A DNA stretch of 64,000 nt from Shimia sagamensis (GTDB lineage: Bacteria > Pseudomonadota > Alphaproteobacteria > Rhodobacterales > Rhodobacteraceae): assembly GCF_900182745.1 (NCBI RefSeq), contig NZ_FXTY01000011.1, positions 1 to 64,000 of the forward strand, given 5' to 3'. This document shows, piece by piece, positions 14,804 through 23,350 of this stretch. The position numbers were made by a program, and so were the translations under genes. Each line of letters begins with the position of its first letter. Position 1 is the stretch's first letter. The notes beneath the pieces were generated by a model. The model was not told the origin of the DNA and made no database searches. It saw only the letters and a program-made list of their open reading frames with translations.

Positions 14804-14975
14804 TCCAAACTGCTAGCGTAGCGATGCAAGTTCCGCATCAACTTTTTTTGTGTCGCTGCGTAGTCTGGGCTTGGCCCGCTCGCATTTGCTCACCATGCCG
14901 TGATCCCAGGTTTCAAGCGGTTTGTCTTTGCGGCAATCACGCTCACATTGGACAGGCAATTAAAGGGAGCGCCCC

Positions 14976-16187
14976 ATGCCTACAGAACGCATCACATTTG
15001 CCGGTCACGCCGGAGACACTTTGGCCGCGCGGCTGGACATGCCCGAAGGTCCTCATCTCGCGACGGCCATTTTTGCGCATTGCTTTACTTGTTCCAAAGA
15101 CATTCCTGCGGCACGGCGAATTGCAGCGCGGCTGGCAAATATGGGGATTGCTGTGTTGAGGTTTGATTTCACAGGTCTTGGCCATTCAGGAGGTGAGTTT
15201 GCCAACACGCACTTTTCTAGCAATGTCGCCGACCTGATTGCTGCGGCAAACTATCTGGAAACTCGCGAGATGGCGCCGTCATTGATGATCGGACATAGTT
15301 TGGGCGGCGCTGCTGTTCTACGCGCGGCCACTCAAATTGCATCCTCAAGGGCGGTGGTAACATTGGGCGCACCGTCTGATCCGGCGCATGTTGTACATCA
15401 GTTTGACGACCACCGGAACGCTATCATCAAGAATGGCCAGGCAATGGTTTCACTTGGTGGGAGGCCCTTCGAAATCAAAAAAGCCTTTCTGGAGGACATT
15501 TCGGATCAAAACCTGCGCGCGTGCATTGCCAACTTGAAACAAGCGCTTTTGGTGTTGCACGCCCCCCGCGACAACACCGTAAGCATCACCAACGCCGCAC
15601 AGATTTTTGAAGCCGCCAAACACCCCAAAAGCTTTGTTACCTTAGATGACGCCGATCACTTGATCACCAATCCCCAAGACGCGAATTACGCAGCTGAAGT
15701 GATCGCCTCTTGGGTGGGCCGGTATTTGGAACTGACCCCACCTGCCCCGCCACCTGGAGCGCCGGAAGGTATTGTGCGTGTGTCGGAAGCCAATTCCGAA
15801 GGCTTTTTACAGGACGTGAACGCAGGGCCGCTGCATCACGCGTTGGCAGATGAGCCCTTGGCATACGGCGGTAGCAATCGGGGCATGACACCGTATGGGT
15901 TTCTCTCAGCTGGGTTGGGCGCCTGTACCTCTATGACCATTCGCATGTACTCACGGCGCAAAAATTGGCCTCTGGATCATGTTTGGGTCGACGTGAGTCA
16001 CGACAAAATCCACGCGGCTGACGCCGTAGCGCCAGCTGGCCAAAAGGTGGATCAGTTCCGTCGTGTGATCCACCTGGAAGGCGCCCTGACACAAGAACAG
16101 CGCGCCCGATTGTTAGAGATTTCCGATCGATGCCCGGTGCATCGGACATTGGAGCAATCCAGTGAGGTGGTCACCCTGCTGGCGTAA
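14976..16187 (+). CDS. Alpha/beta hydrolase fused to an OsmC-like domain
   Basis: A 403-residue fusion. Residues 1-255 are an alpha/beta hydrolase with the oxyanion segment FAHCFTCSKD, the nucleophile elbow MIGHSLGGAA (Ser in GHSLGG), an acid in LHAPRDNTVS and the catalytic His in DDADHLI. Residues about 265-403 are an OsmC domain with the redox Cys pair in SAGLGACTSMTIRMYSRRK and SDRCPVHRTLEQS, as in Ohr/OsmC hydroperoxide reductases. The two-domain protein is widespread but its physiological substrate is not established. It probably acts on lipid- or ester-linked peroxides. The start at 14976 has aaagggagcgcccc upstream. Confidence 0.9.
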   Translation: MPTERITFAGHAGDTLAARLDMPEGPHLATAIFAHCFTCSKDIPAARRIAARLANMGIAVLRFDFTGLGHSGGEFANTHFSSNVADLIAAANYLETREMAPSLMIGHSLGGAAVLRAATQIASSRAVVTLGAPSDPAHVVHQFDDHRNAIIKNGQAMVSLGGRPFEIKKAFLEDISDQNLRACIANLKQALLVLHAPRDNTVSITNAAQIFEAAKHPKSFVTLDDADHLITNPQDANYAAEVIASWVGRYLELTPPAPPPGAPEGIVRVSEANSEGFLQDVNAGPLHHALADEPLAYGGSNRGMTPYGFLSAGLGACTSMTIRMYSRRKNWPLDHVWVDVSHDKIHAADAVAPAGQKVDQFRRVIHLEGALTQEQRARLLEISDRCPVHRTLEQSSEVVTLLA

Positions 16188-16209
16188 TCCCCTCACGGAA
16201 TACTCAAAA

Positions 16210-16515
16210 TTAGCGCCGTGGCGATGGACGTGGCGCCGGTCGAGGTGTTGGCCGTGGCGCGGGTGTCGGACGCGACACAGGTGGCCGAGGCGCGATTGGA
16301 TGTACCGGGCGCTCTGGTGGACGTTCAATTGGATGTTCTGGACGTGGAGGGCGATCGGGACGGGGCGGATAAGGCCGGTAGTAGTAATCGTTCCACATCA
16401 TAGAGTCGTAATAGGCGCCGGACGAGCCGCTGCCAGTGTTTTCACAAGCGCTCAGCAAAAGTGTCCCAGCCGCCAAAACGGCAAGAAATCTTAATGGTCT
16501 CTTAAAAGAAGTCAT
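16210..16515 (-). CDS. Small Pro/Arg-rich lipoprotein
   Basis: A 101-residue protein with a lipoprotein signal peptide: basic KRPLR, a hydrophobic stretch and the lipobox LLSAC with Cys at residue 24. The mature part starts with a Gly/Ser linker, then YYDSMMWNDYYYRPYPPRP, then dense Pro/Arg repeats (PPRPEHPIERPPERPV and onward) to the end. It is predicted to be anchored to the outer membrane. The basic proline-rich tail could contact lipopolysaccharide, nucleic acid or peptidoglycan, but this is inference. It lies just upstream of, and convergent with, the fusion gene ending at 16187. Confidence 0.7.
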   Translation of the reverse strand: MTSFKRPLRFLAVLAAGTLLLSACENTGSGSSGAYYDSMMWNDYYYRPYPPRPDRPPRPEHPIERPPERPVHPIAPRPPVSRPTPAPRPTPRPAPRPSPRR

Positions 16516-16527
16516 TTTCCGGCCTCC

Positions 16528-17085
16528 CTAGCGTGCTTTGATGGATTGAAGAATGGCATTCACATCAGTCAGCGCGCTTTGGTCAAAGCCCTGAGACATG
16601 ATGGTCAGTGCCACCACAACCCGACCATTCTGGATATCGAGCAGAGTCACGTTAAAGGATACAGGCTTGCCATCTCGACGTCCTGTTCCGGTGATCACTG
16701 TGGCAGGATAATTGCCGACTCGCCGGTCTTCCGCAGTCAGGATCTCGGTGGTTTTCGCCAGTTGACCGCTCAATCCACGCGCGTATTCCTTAGCATCTTC
16801 CAAAGTTCGGAATTTTTGCGGAGAAATCAGCCCTACCCAGACACCGTGATCACTCTCCGGCTCCAATCCAAACACGCGTTCCACTGCGCGAATATCGTCA
16901 TCGTTTGAGGGAGCCAAATCCCTTGGACCACCCACTCGCAGGTTCCAAAAATCAGGCACATCAACCTGAAACACGTTACGAGTTTGATCACTATAGGCAA
17001 CTTGAGTGCCCGCCAGCGCCAACGAGGACGCAGCACAAAGCACAGCACTTAGGAGTAGGCCGACAAGCCTCAATGTCTTTTGCAT
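16528..17085 (-). CDS. Secreted hypothetical protein
   Basis: A 185-residue protein with an N-terminal signal peptide (MQKTLRLVGLLLSAVLCAAS then SLALAGTQ). The ATG at 17085 is preceded by gctggaggcattt, a strong ribosome binding site, so I prefer it to the earlier in-frame start at 17121. The mature part has alternating strands and segments such as VFQVDVPDFWNLRVGGPRDL and YPATVITGTGRRDGKPVSF, which suggests a small beta-rich periplasmic domain. I do not recognise the family. It lies 12 bases upstream of the lipoprotein gene, and the two may be co-transcribed. Confidence 0.75.
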   Translation of the reverse strand: MQKTLRLVGLLLSAVLCAASSLALAGTQVAYSDQTRNVFQVDVPDFWNLRVGGPRDLAPSNDDDIRAVERVFGLEPESDHGVWVGLISPQKFRTLEDAKEYARGLSGQLAKTTEILTAEDRRVGNYPATVITGTGRRDGKPVSFNVTLLDIQNGRVVVALTIMSQGFDQSALTDVNAILQSIKAR

Positions 17086-17250
17086 AAATGCCTCCAGCAA
17101 AATATCCCGACCATAGGACACTCAATCTAAACGGTTGTATAGGGATTTCTGAGGGAAATCGCCGCATTGCAGCGTGAAATCCTTGCTGTTTTTGGCCGCA
17201 CCGTCTAAACGGGCCGCGACCCCATTAGCTAACAACGCAAGGCTGAGATT

Positions 17251-18555
17251 ATGATCCCGCGCTATGCCCGCCCCGATATGGTTGCCGTTTGGTCGCCTGA
17301 AACCAAATTCAAAATCTGGTACGAGATCGAGGCGCATGCCTGTGACGCACAAGCCAAGCTGGGTGTGATCCCGCAAGAAAACGCAGACGCCGTCTGGAAA
17401 GCCAAAGACGTTGAGTTTGATGTGGCGCGCATCGACGAGATCGAAGCTGTGACCAAGCACGACGTGATCGCGTTCTTGACCCACTTGGCCGAACATGTTG
17501 GCTCTGAAGAGGCGCGTTTTGTGCACCAAGGCATGACAAGTTCTGACGTGCTCGACACGTGCTTTAACGTGCAACTGGTACGCGCCTCTGACATCCTATT
17601 GGCAGGCTTGGATCGCGTACTGGCAGCGCTAAAAACACGCGCTTTGGAGCACAAAGACACACTGCGCGTCGGACGCTCGCACGGTATTCACGCCGAACCC
17701 ACCACCATGGGCCTGACGTTTGCGCGCTTCTACGCTGAGATGGACCGCAACAAAACGCGTTTGCAGCAAGCCCGTGAAGAGATCGCCACCGGTGCCATCT
17801 CCGGCGCGGTTGGCACTTTTGCCAACATTGATCCGGCTGTTGAAGAGCATGTATGTGAGCAGCTTGGCCTGACGCCAGAGCCAATCTCCACCCAAGTGAT
17901 CCCACGTGACCGTCACGCGATGTTCTTTGCCGTGTTGGGTGTGATTGCCTCTTCGATTGAAAACGTGGCCATCGAAATCCGCCACATGCAGCGCACCGAG
18001 GTGCTGGAAGGCGCGGAATTCTTCTCCATGGGTCAAAAGGGCTCTTCAGCGATGCCGCACAAGAAGAACCCAGTGCTGACAGAGAACTTGACTGGTCTGG
18101 CCCGTCTGGTGCGCATGACCGTGATCCCCGCGATGGAAAACGTCGCCCTGTGGCACGAGCGTGATATTTCGCATTCTTCGGTGGAACGAGGCATTGGCCC
18201 AGACGCAACAGTGACACTCGACTTCGCACTGAACCGTCTGGCGGGTGTAGTCGAGAAAATGCTGATCTTCCCAGAGAACATGCTCGACAACATGAACAAG
18301 TTCCCAGGCCTGGTGATGTCGCAGCGTGTGCTGTTGTCTCTAACCCAAGCTGGCGTGTCTCGCGAAGATGCCTATTCCATGGTGCAACGCAACGCGCTGA
18401 AGGTCTGGGAAGAGCGCGTTGATTTCCAAGAACAACTTCTGGCGGACGAAGATGTGGTTGCCGCATTGGGTGTCGATGGCATCAACGAGAAGTTCAACAT
18501 GGATTATCACACCAAACACGTCGATACGATTTTTGCACGCGTCTTCAAAGACTAA
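17251..18555 (+). CDS. purB: Adenylosuccinate lyase
   Basis: A 434-residue lyase of the fumarase/aspartase superfamily acting twice in purine synthesis, releasing fumarate from SAICAR and from adenylosuccinate. The signature loop SSAMPHKKNP is present, with catalytic His regions GRSHGIHAEPTTMG and TSSDVLDTCFNVQL. Length is standard for the short bacterial type. The start ATG at 17251 follows a short leader. A clear terminator follows the stop, so it is probably a single-gene unit. Confidence 0.97.
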   Translation: MIPRYARPDMVAVWSPETKFKIWYEIEAHACDAQAKLGVIPQENADAVWKAKDVEFDVARIDEIEAVTKHDVIAFLTHLAEHVGSEEARFVHQGMTSSDVLDTCFNVQLVRASDILLAGLDRVLAALKTRALEHKDTLRVGRSHGIHAEPTTMGLTFARFYAEMDRNKTRLQQAREEIATGAISGAVGTFANIDPAVEEHVCEQLGLTPEPISTQVIPRDRHAMFFAVLGVIASSIENVAIEIRHMQRTEVLEGAEFFSMGQKGSSAMPHKKNPVLTENLTGLARLVRMTVIPAMENVALWHERDISHSSVERGIGPDATVTLDFALNRLAGVVEKMLIFPENMLDNMNKFPGLVMSQRVLLSLTQAGVSREDAYSMVQRNALKVWEERVDFQEQLLADEDVVAALGVDGINEKFNMDYHTKHVDTIFARVFKD

Positions 18556-18578
18556 CCTGGCGTATTGAAAGTAAAAGA

Positions 18579-18607
18579 AGGCGTGCCGATCCGGCGCGCC
18601 TTTTTTT
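18579..18607 (+). terminator. Rho-independent terminator of purB
   Basis: The stem AGGCGTGCC at 18579-18587 pairs with GGCGCGCCT at 18593-18601 (one G-U pair) around loop GATCC, followed by a run of seven T's from 18601. It lies 24 bases after the purB stop. Confidence 0.9.
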
Positions 18608-18696
18608 GTTATCTCCACTGACGGCTCCGTGATTTTTGCATTCGGCCTGCCCGTGATACCCTGCCTCCAAAGAGTGTTCTTTTGGTGGAGTTCTTC

Positions 18697-19233
18697 ATGA
18701 CTTTTATGCGCGGGTTAATTTCGATTGCCTTGGTAACAACCCTGGCCAGCCCTCTTTGGGCGGCTGGCAGTGGCTCCTCCGAGCCGAAACCCAAAACCGT
18801 GACTTGCACCAAAGGCAATGTATTTAGCGAGAGCAAAGGCAAATGTGTGCCGCAACAAGACAGCTCTTTGACGGATGAGGATCGCATTGAGGAATTGAGA
18901 TCTTTGGCATATGCGGGCCACAATGCAGAAGCGCAGGCTTTATTGAGTGCGCTCGAAGACCCAACCACGGATCAGGCTTTGACCTATTGGGGGTTCACCC
19001 ACCGCAAGCTGGGCAACGTGGATACTGGAATGGTGTTTTATGCCAAAGCATTGGAACAAAACCCAAACAACCTGTTGGCTCGCTCCTACCTTGGGCAGGC
19101 GCATGTGGAAGCTGGACGTTTTGATCTGGCGCGACTTCAGTTGACTGAAATCCGCGAAAGAGGTGGCGAAGGCAGCTGGCCTGAAGCCTCTCTGGCAGAG
19201 GCCCTTCGTTCGGGAATTACTTTCAATTATTAA
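18697..19233 (+). CDS. Secreted TPR-repeat protein
   Basis: A 178-residue protein with a signal peptide (MTFMRGLISIALVTTLASPL then WAAGSG). A short Cys-containing segment follows (TVTCTKGNVFSESKGKCVPQ), then TPR-like helices (RIEELRSLAYAGHNAEAQAL, then LTYWGFTHRKLGNVDTGMVF and NNLLARSYLGQAHVEAGRFD). I start at the ATG at 18697 because ggtggag is correctly spaced. It probably acts as a periplasmic protein-interaction module. It stands between purB and fliG in the same direction but with its own promoter space. No specific partner can be named. Confidence 0.8.
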   Translation: MTFMRGLISIALVTTLASPLWAAGSGSSEPKPKTVTCTKGNVFSESKGKCVPQQDSSLTDEDRIEELRSLAYAGHNAEAQALLSALEDPTTDQALTYWGFTHRKLGNVDTGMVFYAKALEQNPNNLLARSYLGQAHVEAGRFDLARLQLTEIRERGGEGSWPEASLAEALRSGITFNY

Positions 19234-19299
19234 CCATCTTATTCAGGGTTTCTTTAGGCTTGGGTGATTGATTGGCGCTCAAGACATATGGAGACTTTG

Positions 19300-20379
19300 A
19301 TGGACAATGCGATTCCTTTGGCGCCTTTAGGCGGCATCGATGACATGCCTGCATTGGGCGGCATGCGCAAAACCAATCTCTCCCGCCCGCAGAAAGCGGC
19401 AATCATCGTACGCTTTCTGCTTAACGAAGGGGCGGAACTTGCCCTTGCGGAACTGTCTGATAACCATCAGGCAGATCTCACCTATATGATGGGTGACATG
19501 GGATATATCGACCGTGAGACACTCGGCGATGTGCTTATGGAGTTTGCGCAAGAACTTGAATCGATTGGTCTTTCTTTCCCAAACGGCATTTCTGGTGCAC
19601 TCAGTGTGCTTCAGGGGCAGATCAGCCCAATGACTGAAGCTCGCCTGCGAAAAGAAGCCGGGGTGCGCATGATTGGGAACCCATGGGCGCGGATCAAAGA
19701 GTTGTCCACCCAAGAGCTGATCGAAATGGTTGATGGTGAGAGCATCGAAGTCTCAGCTGTCCTGATCTCCAAGCTGCCCGTAGACAAAGCCGCCGAGGTA
19801 CTGGCCAAACTTCCGGGCGACAAGGCACGCCGCATCACATTTGCCATGTCCATGACGGCAAGCATCACGCCGGAGGCAGTGGACCGCATTGGCCTAACCT
19901 TGGCCTGCCAGATCGAGGACCGCCCTCCTAAAGCCTTCAAACAAGGCCCTGAAGACCGTTTGGGCGCGATTCTCAACAGCGCATCCACCGCAACCCGCGA
20001 CGAAGTCCTGGATTCGCTGGACGAAAAGGATGCCGAGTTTGCTGGGGCCGTACGTCGTCGCATCTTCACCTACGCGCATATCGCAAAACGCGTAAAGCCG
20101 CTGGATGTTCCAAAGCTGGTAAAAGACCTCGACGAAGCCGCATTGATCACGGCGTTGGCTTTTGCGACCGAAGGCGACTTCGGCATGTCGACCGAGTTTA
20201 TTCTCTCCAACATGTCAAGTCGTATGGCCGATCAATTGCGCGAAGGCATCACAGAGCGTGGCAAAGTGAAGACCAAGGAGGCTGAAGCCGCTATGTCAGA
20301 GATCACAAAAGCGGTTCGCGACTTGGTTGAACTTGGCGAGATTGAACTCATTTCCGAAGATGACGAGGAAGACGAGTAA
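19300..20379 (+). CDS. fliG: Flagellar motor switch protein FliG
   Basis: A 359-residue FliG-family protein forming the rotor ring of the flagellar motor together with FliM and FliN. FliG-N, middle and C-terminal armadillo-like segments are recognisable: LSRPQKAAIIVRFLLNEGAE at the N-terminus, LSTQELIEMVDGESIEVSAV and LPVDKAAEVLAKLPGDKARR in the middle, and torque-helix-like DEAALITALAFATEGDFGMS with ILSNMSSRMADQLREGITER at the C-terminus. The acidic tail SEDDEEDE is notable. The ATG at 19300 has tggagac upstream and is preferred to 19264. It lies apart from any other flagellar gene in the window. Confidence 0.88.
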   Translation: MDNAIPLAPLGGIDDMPALGGMRKTNLSRPQKAAIIVRFLLNEGAELALAELSDNHQADLTYMMGDMGYIDRETLGDVLMEFAQELESIGLSFPNGISGALSVLQGQISPMTEARLRKEAGVRMIGNPWARIKELSTQELIEMVDGESIEVSAVLISKLPVDKAAEVLAKLPGDKARRITFAMSMTASITPEAVDRIGLTLACQIEDRPPKAFKQGPEDRLGAILNSASTATRDEVLDSLDEKDAEFAGAVRRRIFTYAHIAKRVKPLDVPKLVKDLDEAALITALAFATEGDFGMSTEFILSNMSSRMADQLREGITERGKVKTKEAEAAMSEITKAVRDLVELGEIELISEDDEEDE

Positions 20380-20393
20380 TTTCGTGACTTCAT

Positions 20394-21116
20394 TTACTTG
20401 ATACGTGCGGCGGTCTCGATGGGGCCGCCGTTTTCACGTTGGATCAGCACCACGATTGGCGCGTCCCCCTTTACCCGCACATTGGTAGAAAACGCAGAGC
20501 GGCCATTCCAGTCTTTCACAGTTGTCCACTCCGAAACGATATTGGCATAAGTGAGCACTCGACCCGCATTTTCACCGCGCTTGATCGAGACTTTTTCCGC
20601 CTGCTTGTAGCGAATTACGTGAACTTGCATGGGTTTGGGTTGTGTTGCCGTGGCCTTGATCCGCAGCTGATTGCCGTCCCGGGCGATGGACAGATCAACA
20701 GACGCTGTATTTTTCTTGTGGGTCTTGATGAGACCCTCAACCTTGCCGGGATGGGCGCCAACCACATGGTCTTTGCCGTTTACAATCATCTGAGGTGTAT
20801 AGACTGACCGATGGCCGGCCGCTCGAGCGTAGCTGTGCTGACGCTGAGTATAGGCCGGATCAGCGTGGATATCCTTCCAGCCGATATAATCCCAGTAGTC
20901 CACGTGGAACGCCAAGGCGATCACATCCTCGCGCCCAGCCAATTCTCTATGAAAATAGTCATCCGCAGGGGGACAGCTGGAACAGCCTTGAGAGGTGTAA
21001 AGCTCCACCACCACCGGAGCAGTTTCTGCAGCCAGCGGTGATGTCAGGCTCAGCCACAGCGCAGCAAATGCGCCCGTGGCTCGGATGCCAATCTGTCCGA
21101 TCATACTCTGGTCCAT
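20394..21116 (-). CDS. DUF1223 secreted thioredoxin-like protein
   Basis: A 240-residue protein with a signal sequence (FAALWLSLTSPLAAE) and the DUF1223 pattern VVVELYTSQGCSSCPPADDY, where CSSC is a thioredoxin-type redox pair. Further family blocks are ALAFHVDYWDYIGWKDIHAD and RSVYTPQMIVNGKDHVVGAH. It should act in the periplasm, perhaps in thiol redox reactions, but no substrate is known. It converges on fliG with a 14-base gap. Confidence 0.85.
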   Translation of the reverse strand: MDQSMIGQIGIRATGAFAALWLSLTSPLAAETAPVVVELYTSQGCSSCPPADDYFHRELAGREDVIALAFHVDYWDYIGWKDIHADPAYTQRQHSYARAAGHRSVYTPQMIVNGKDHVVGAHPGKVEGLIKTHKKNTASVDLSIARDGNQLRIKATATQPKPMQVHVIRYKQAEKVSIKRGENAGRVLTYANIVSEWTTVKDWNGRSAFSTNVRVKGDAPIVVLIQRENGGPIETAARIK

Positions 21117-21296
21117 TCCATAGAGTGTATCCCCTCTTTTGTTTTATGCGCATAGCATGTGACATGCCAATCAAGGTTTCGAGAGAAAGAGTGAGCGTCA
21201 CCTCGTGATCACAGGCCACGGCCTGTTTGGCGCAATTGCGCTTGGGCGATAATGTCCCTATGGACAGGCCATCACTCACAACAAGGTCTGCCTCTC

Positions 21297-21737
21297 ATGT
21301 CTGACACCAAACGTATCGTGCTCTCCAGCGACCACGCCGCCATTGATCTACGCCAAGCGGTTGCCACCCATGTGACTGCCAAAGGATATGAGGTGGTCGA
21401 CATCGGTCCAATCACCACCGAAAGCACCCACTACCCTTTGCACGGCAAGGCCGCTGCGGAACGTGTGGCCTCTGGTGACTGCGATCTGGGCATCATCCTC
21501 TGCGGCACGGGCCAAGGCATCATGATGGCGGCCAACAAGGTGCCTGGCATTCGCTGCGGCGTGTGCTCGGACACGTTTTCCGCCGCAATGATCCGCGCCC
21601 ACAATAACGCCAACATGCTGTCGATTGGGGCACGTGTCGTGGGCGAAGGTGTCGCGCTGGAGATTGTGGACGCCTATCTCGACGCAGAATTCGAAGGAGG
21701 TCGCCACGGCACCCGCGTGGACATGATTGAGGACTAA
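21297..21737 (+). CDS. rpiB: Ribose-5-phosphate isomerase B
   Basis: A 146-residue enzyme interconverting ribose 5-phosphate and ribulose 5-phosphate. The family signatures are SSDHAAIDLR near the N-terminus, HYPLHGKAAAERVASG, and LGIILCGTGQGIMMAANKV with the catalytic Cys, followed by AHNNANMLSIGARVVG. I start at the ATG at 21297, where homologues begin. An earlier in-frame start at 21252 adds an unrelated stretch. A strong hairpin terminator follows, shared with the convergent ccm operon. Confidence 0.95.
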   Translation: MSDTKRIVLSSDHAAIDLRQAVATHVTAKGYEVVDIGPITTESTHYPLHGKAAAERVASGDCDLGIILCGTGQGIMMAANKVPGIRCGVCSDTFSAAMIRAHNNANMLSIGARVVGEGVALEIVDAYLDAEFEGGRHGTRVDMIED

Positions 21738-21754
21738 GCCTCGGCCGGTCAAAG

Positions 21755-21790
21755 AAAAGGCCTCGGCGCATCCCTGCACCGAGGCCTTTT
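21755..21790. terminator. Bidirectional terminator between rpiB and ccmG
   Basis: A perfect 12-bp stem, AAAAGGCCTCGG at 21755-21766 with CCGAGGCCTTTT at 21779-21790, around a 12-base loop. A/T runs at both ends allow termination of rpiB on the plus strand and of the ccm operon on the minus strand. Confidence 0.9.
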
Positions 21791-21813
21791 CTTGTTTCTG
21801 AGGGTGGGTCGCG

Positions 21814-22365
21814 TTAGTTGAGCGCTTCCAGTGCGGGGCGGATACGACCTTCCACTTCTCGCTCGGTCACCGGGCCTGCAATGCGCAGCAGGATGTTGCC
21901 TTCGCCATCCACCAAATAGGTTTCTGGCACGCCATATACGCCCCAGTTCAGCGCCATCCGGCCTGTGGTGTCCGCTCCGCCGGCAGTATAGGGATTGCCC
22001 AATTCACTTAGGAAGCTCAAAGCATTACCTGGAGAATCCTTATAGTTCACACCAAGAATGGTCAGACCTTCGGCTTGGAGATCCATCAGGTTTGGATGCT
22101 CCACGCGGCACGGGCCGCACCAGCTGGCCCAGAAATTCACCAATGTCGGTTTGCCGGTGCGTAGCGCACTGTCGTCCCACATCTCTTTGTCGCCCAGCAT
22201 GGTGATCTGTACATCCGGGGCTTGCTCGCCCACCAAGGCGCTTGGTAGCTCATTGGGGTTTTCCCGTTGCATGCCCAAGAGGAACATCGCCGCCAGACCC
22301 GCAAACAGCAGCGGCGGAAGAAACATCAGCGGAGAGATTTTCTTTTTTGCTGGCGTATCACTCAT
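21814..22365 (-). CDS. ccmG: CcmG/DsbE thiol:disulfide oxidoreductase
   Basis: A 183-residue membrane-anchored thioredoxin-like protein that reduces apocytochrome c or the CcmH/apocytochrome complex before heme attachment. One N-terminal transmembrane helix (LMFLPPLLFAGLAAMFLLG) is followed by a TlpA-type domain with NFWASWCGPCRVEHPNL, where CGPC is the redox pair, and the typical cis-Pro region YGVPETYLVD. I start at the ATG at 22365, which overlaps the ccmD stop by four bases. Last gene of the ccm operon here. Confidence 0.93.
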   Translation of the reverse strand: MSDTPAKKKISPLMFLPPLLFAGLAAMFLLGMQRENPNELPSALVGEQAPDVQITMLGDKEMWDDSALRTGKPTLVNFWASWCGPCRVEHPNLMDLQAEGLTILGVNYKDSPGNALSFLSELGNPYTAGGADTTGRMALNWGVYGVPETYLVDGEGNILLRIAGPVTEREVEGRIRPALEALN

Positions 22366-22511
22366 TTGCGGCGCCCTTCCACATCGTCCAGGTCTGCACG
22401 GGCTTTGCGCGCCGCGCGTAGGCTCCACCAGATCAAGCCGCCAATCAACAGCAATGAGACCGCGTAAGACGACAACACCGTGTCGGCGTATTTCCCCAGA
22501 TCAGGCATCAT
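22362..22511 (-). CDS. ccmD: CcmD heme exporter small subunit
   Basis: A 49-residue protein overlapping ccmC and ccmG by four bases each. It begins MMPDLGKYADTVLSSYAVSL, has one transmembrane helix (about residues 15-31, containing LLLIGGLIWWSLRA) and ends in a charged tail (ARADLDDVEGRRK). This length, topology and position between ccmC and ccmG identify CcmD, which helps the CcmABC complex release heme-loaded CcmE. It is too short for many gene finders. Confidence 0.9.
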   Translation of the reverse strand: MMPDLGKYADTVLSSYAVSLLLIGGLIWWSLRAARKARADLDDVEGRRK

Positions 22512-23260
22512 GCCAAACGCTCCCGTGCCAGCAACGCGCGGGTGCGCCGCTTGTGAATTTCAGTGCGTGTGCGCAGCAGCACCAACGCGACGAAGAATAG
22601 AACAAAGCCAATAATGCACATCATCAGTGGGTAGAAAAACACGTTGGAAACCTTTTCCTCCGTGTCTCCCCCAGTCACGGCCCCTGCCCGCATGATGGAT
22701 GCGCCCTGGTGCAGCCCCTGGTTCCAGAAGTTCACCGCATAGCGGCTGAGCATGGCAAAGACGGAGCCAACAATACAGAGCACGGCGGTCAAATCGGCCG
22801 CGGTGTCCGGGTTATCAATCGCTTCCCAAAGTGCAATGTACCCGAGGTAAAACAGGAACAAGATCAAGAAAGACGTCAGACGTGGATCCCAGGCCCACCA
22901 AGTGCCCCACATCGGCTGTCCCCAGACCGCACCGGTCCACAGAGCGATCAAAGTCATCACAACACCCACAGGCGCTGCAGCTTTGGCAGCCAAGGCACTC
23001 ACATGATGGCGACGTACAAGCCAGATCAGCGAAGTCACCAGCATCATGAACCAGATGTTGATTGCCATCAGTGCCGCGGGCACATGCAAATAGATGATTT
23101 TTACGGTTGCGCCTTGGCGGTAGTCATCCGGCGTGAAGAAAAAACCCCAGATCAATCCCACAACCGTTGCGATTGCGGCAATTGTGGCTACCGGCAGCAA
23201 AAACCGCGATACGGTTTGGCTGAACTTCACCGGATTGGCATATTCCCAGATCGATCCCAT
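22508..23260 (-). CDS. ccmC: CcmC heme-handling membrane protein
   Basis: A 250-residue, six-helix membrane protein that passes heme to CcmE on the periplasmic side. The tryptophan-rich WWD heme-binding domain is present as WGTWWAWDPRLTSFLILF, flanked by the conserved His regions VKIIYLHVPAALMAINIW and VNFWNQGLHQGASIMR. Length and hydrophobic profile match the family. The start at 23260 (MGSIWEYANPVKF) fits homologues. It overlaps ccmD by four bases and lies 90 bases after ccmB. Confidence 0.95.
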   Translation of the reverse strand: MGSIWEYANPVKFSQTVSRFLLPVATIAAIATVVGLIWGFFFTPDDYRQGATVKIIYLHVPAALMAINIWFMMLVTSLIWLVRRHHVSALAAKAAAPVGVVMTLIALWTGAVWGQPMWGTWWAWDPRLTSFLILFLFYLGYIALWEAIDNPDTAADLTAVLCIVGSVFAMLSRYAVNFWNQGLHQGASIMRAGAVTGGDTEEKVSNVFFYPLMMCIIGFVLFFVALVLLRTRTEIHKRRTRALLARERLA

Positions 23261-23350
23261 GAGGATGTCCTATCTTGTCGTCGTTGTTTGTGCACTTCAC
23301 TTCCATGAGAGCAACACAGGTGCCTTGATATGGATTAAGTCCGGCGCAGG

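Noticed and set aside
17564-18466. Open frame of 300 codons opposite purB
   Set aside because: Antisense shadow of purB; Arg/Ser/Pro-rich with no motif.
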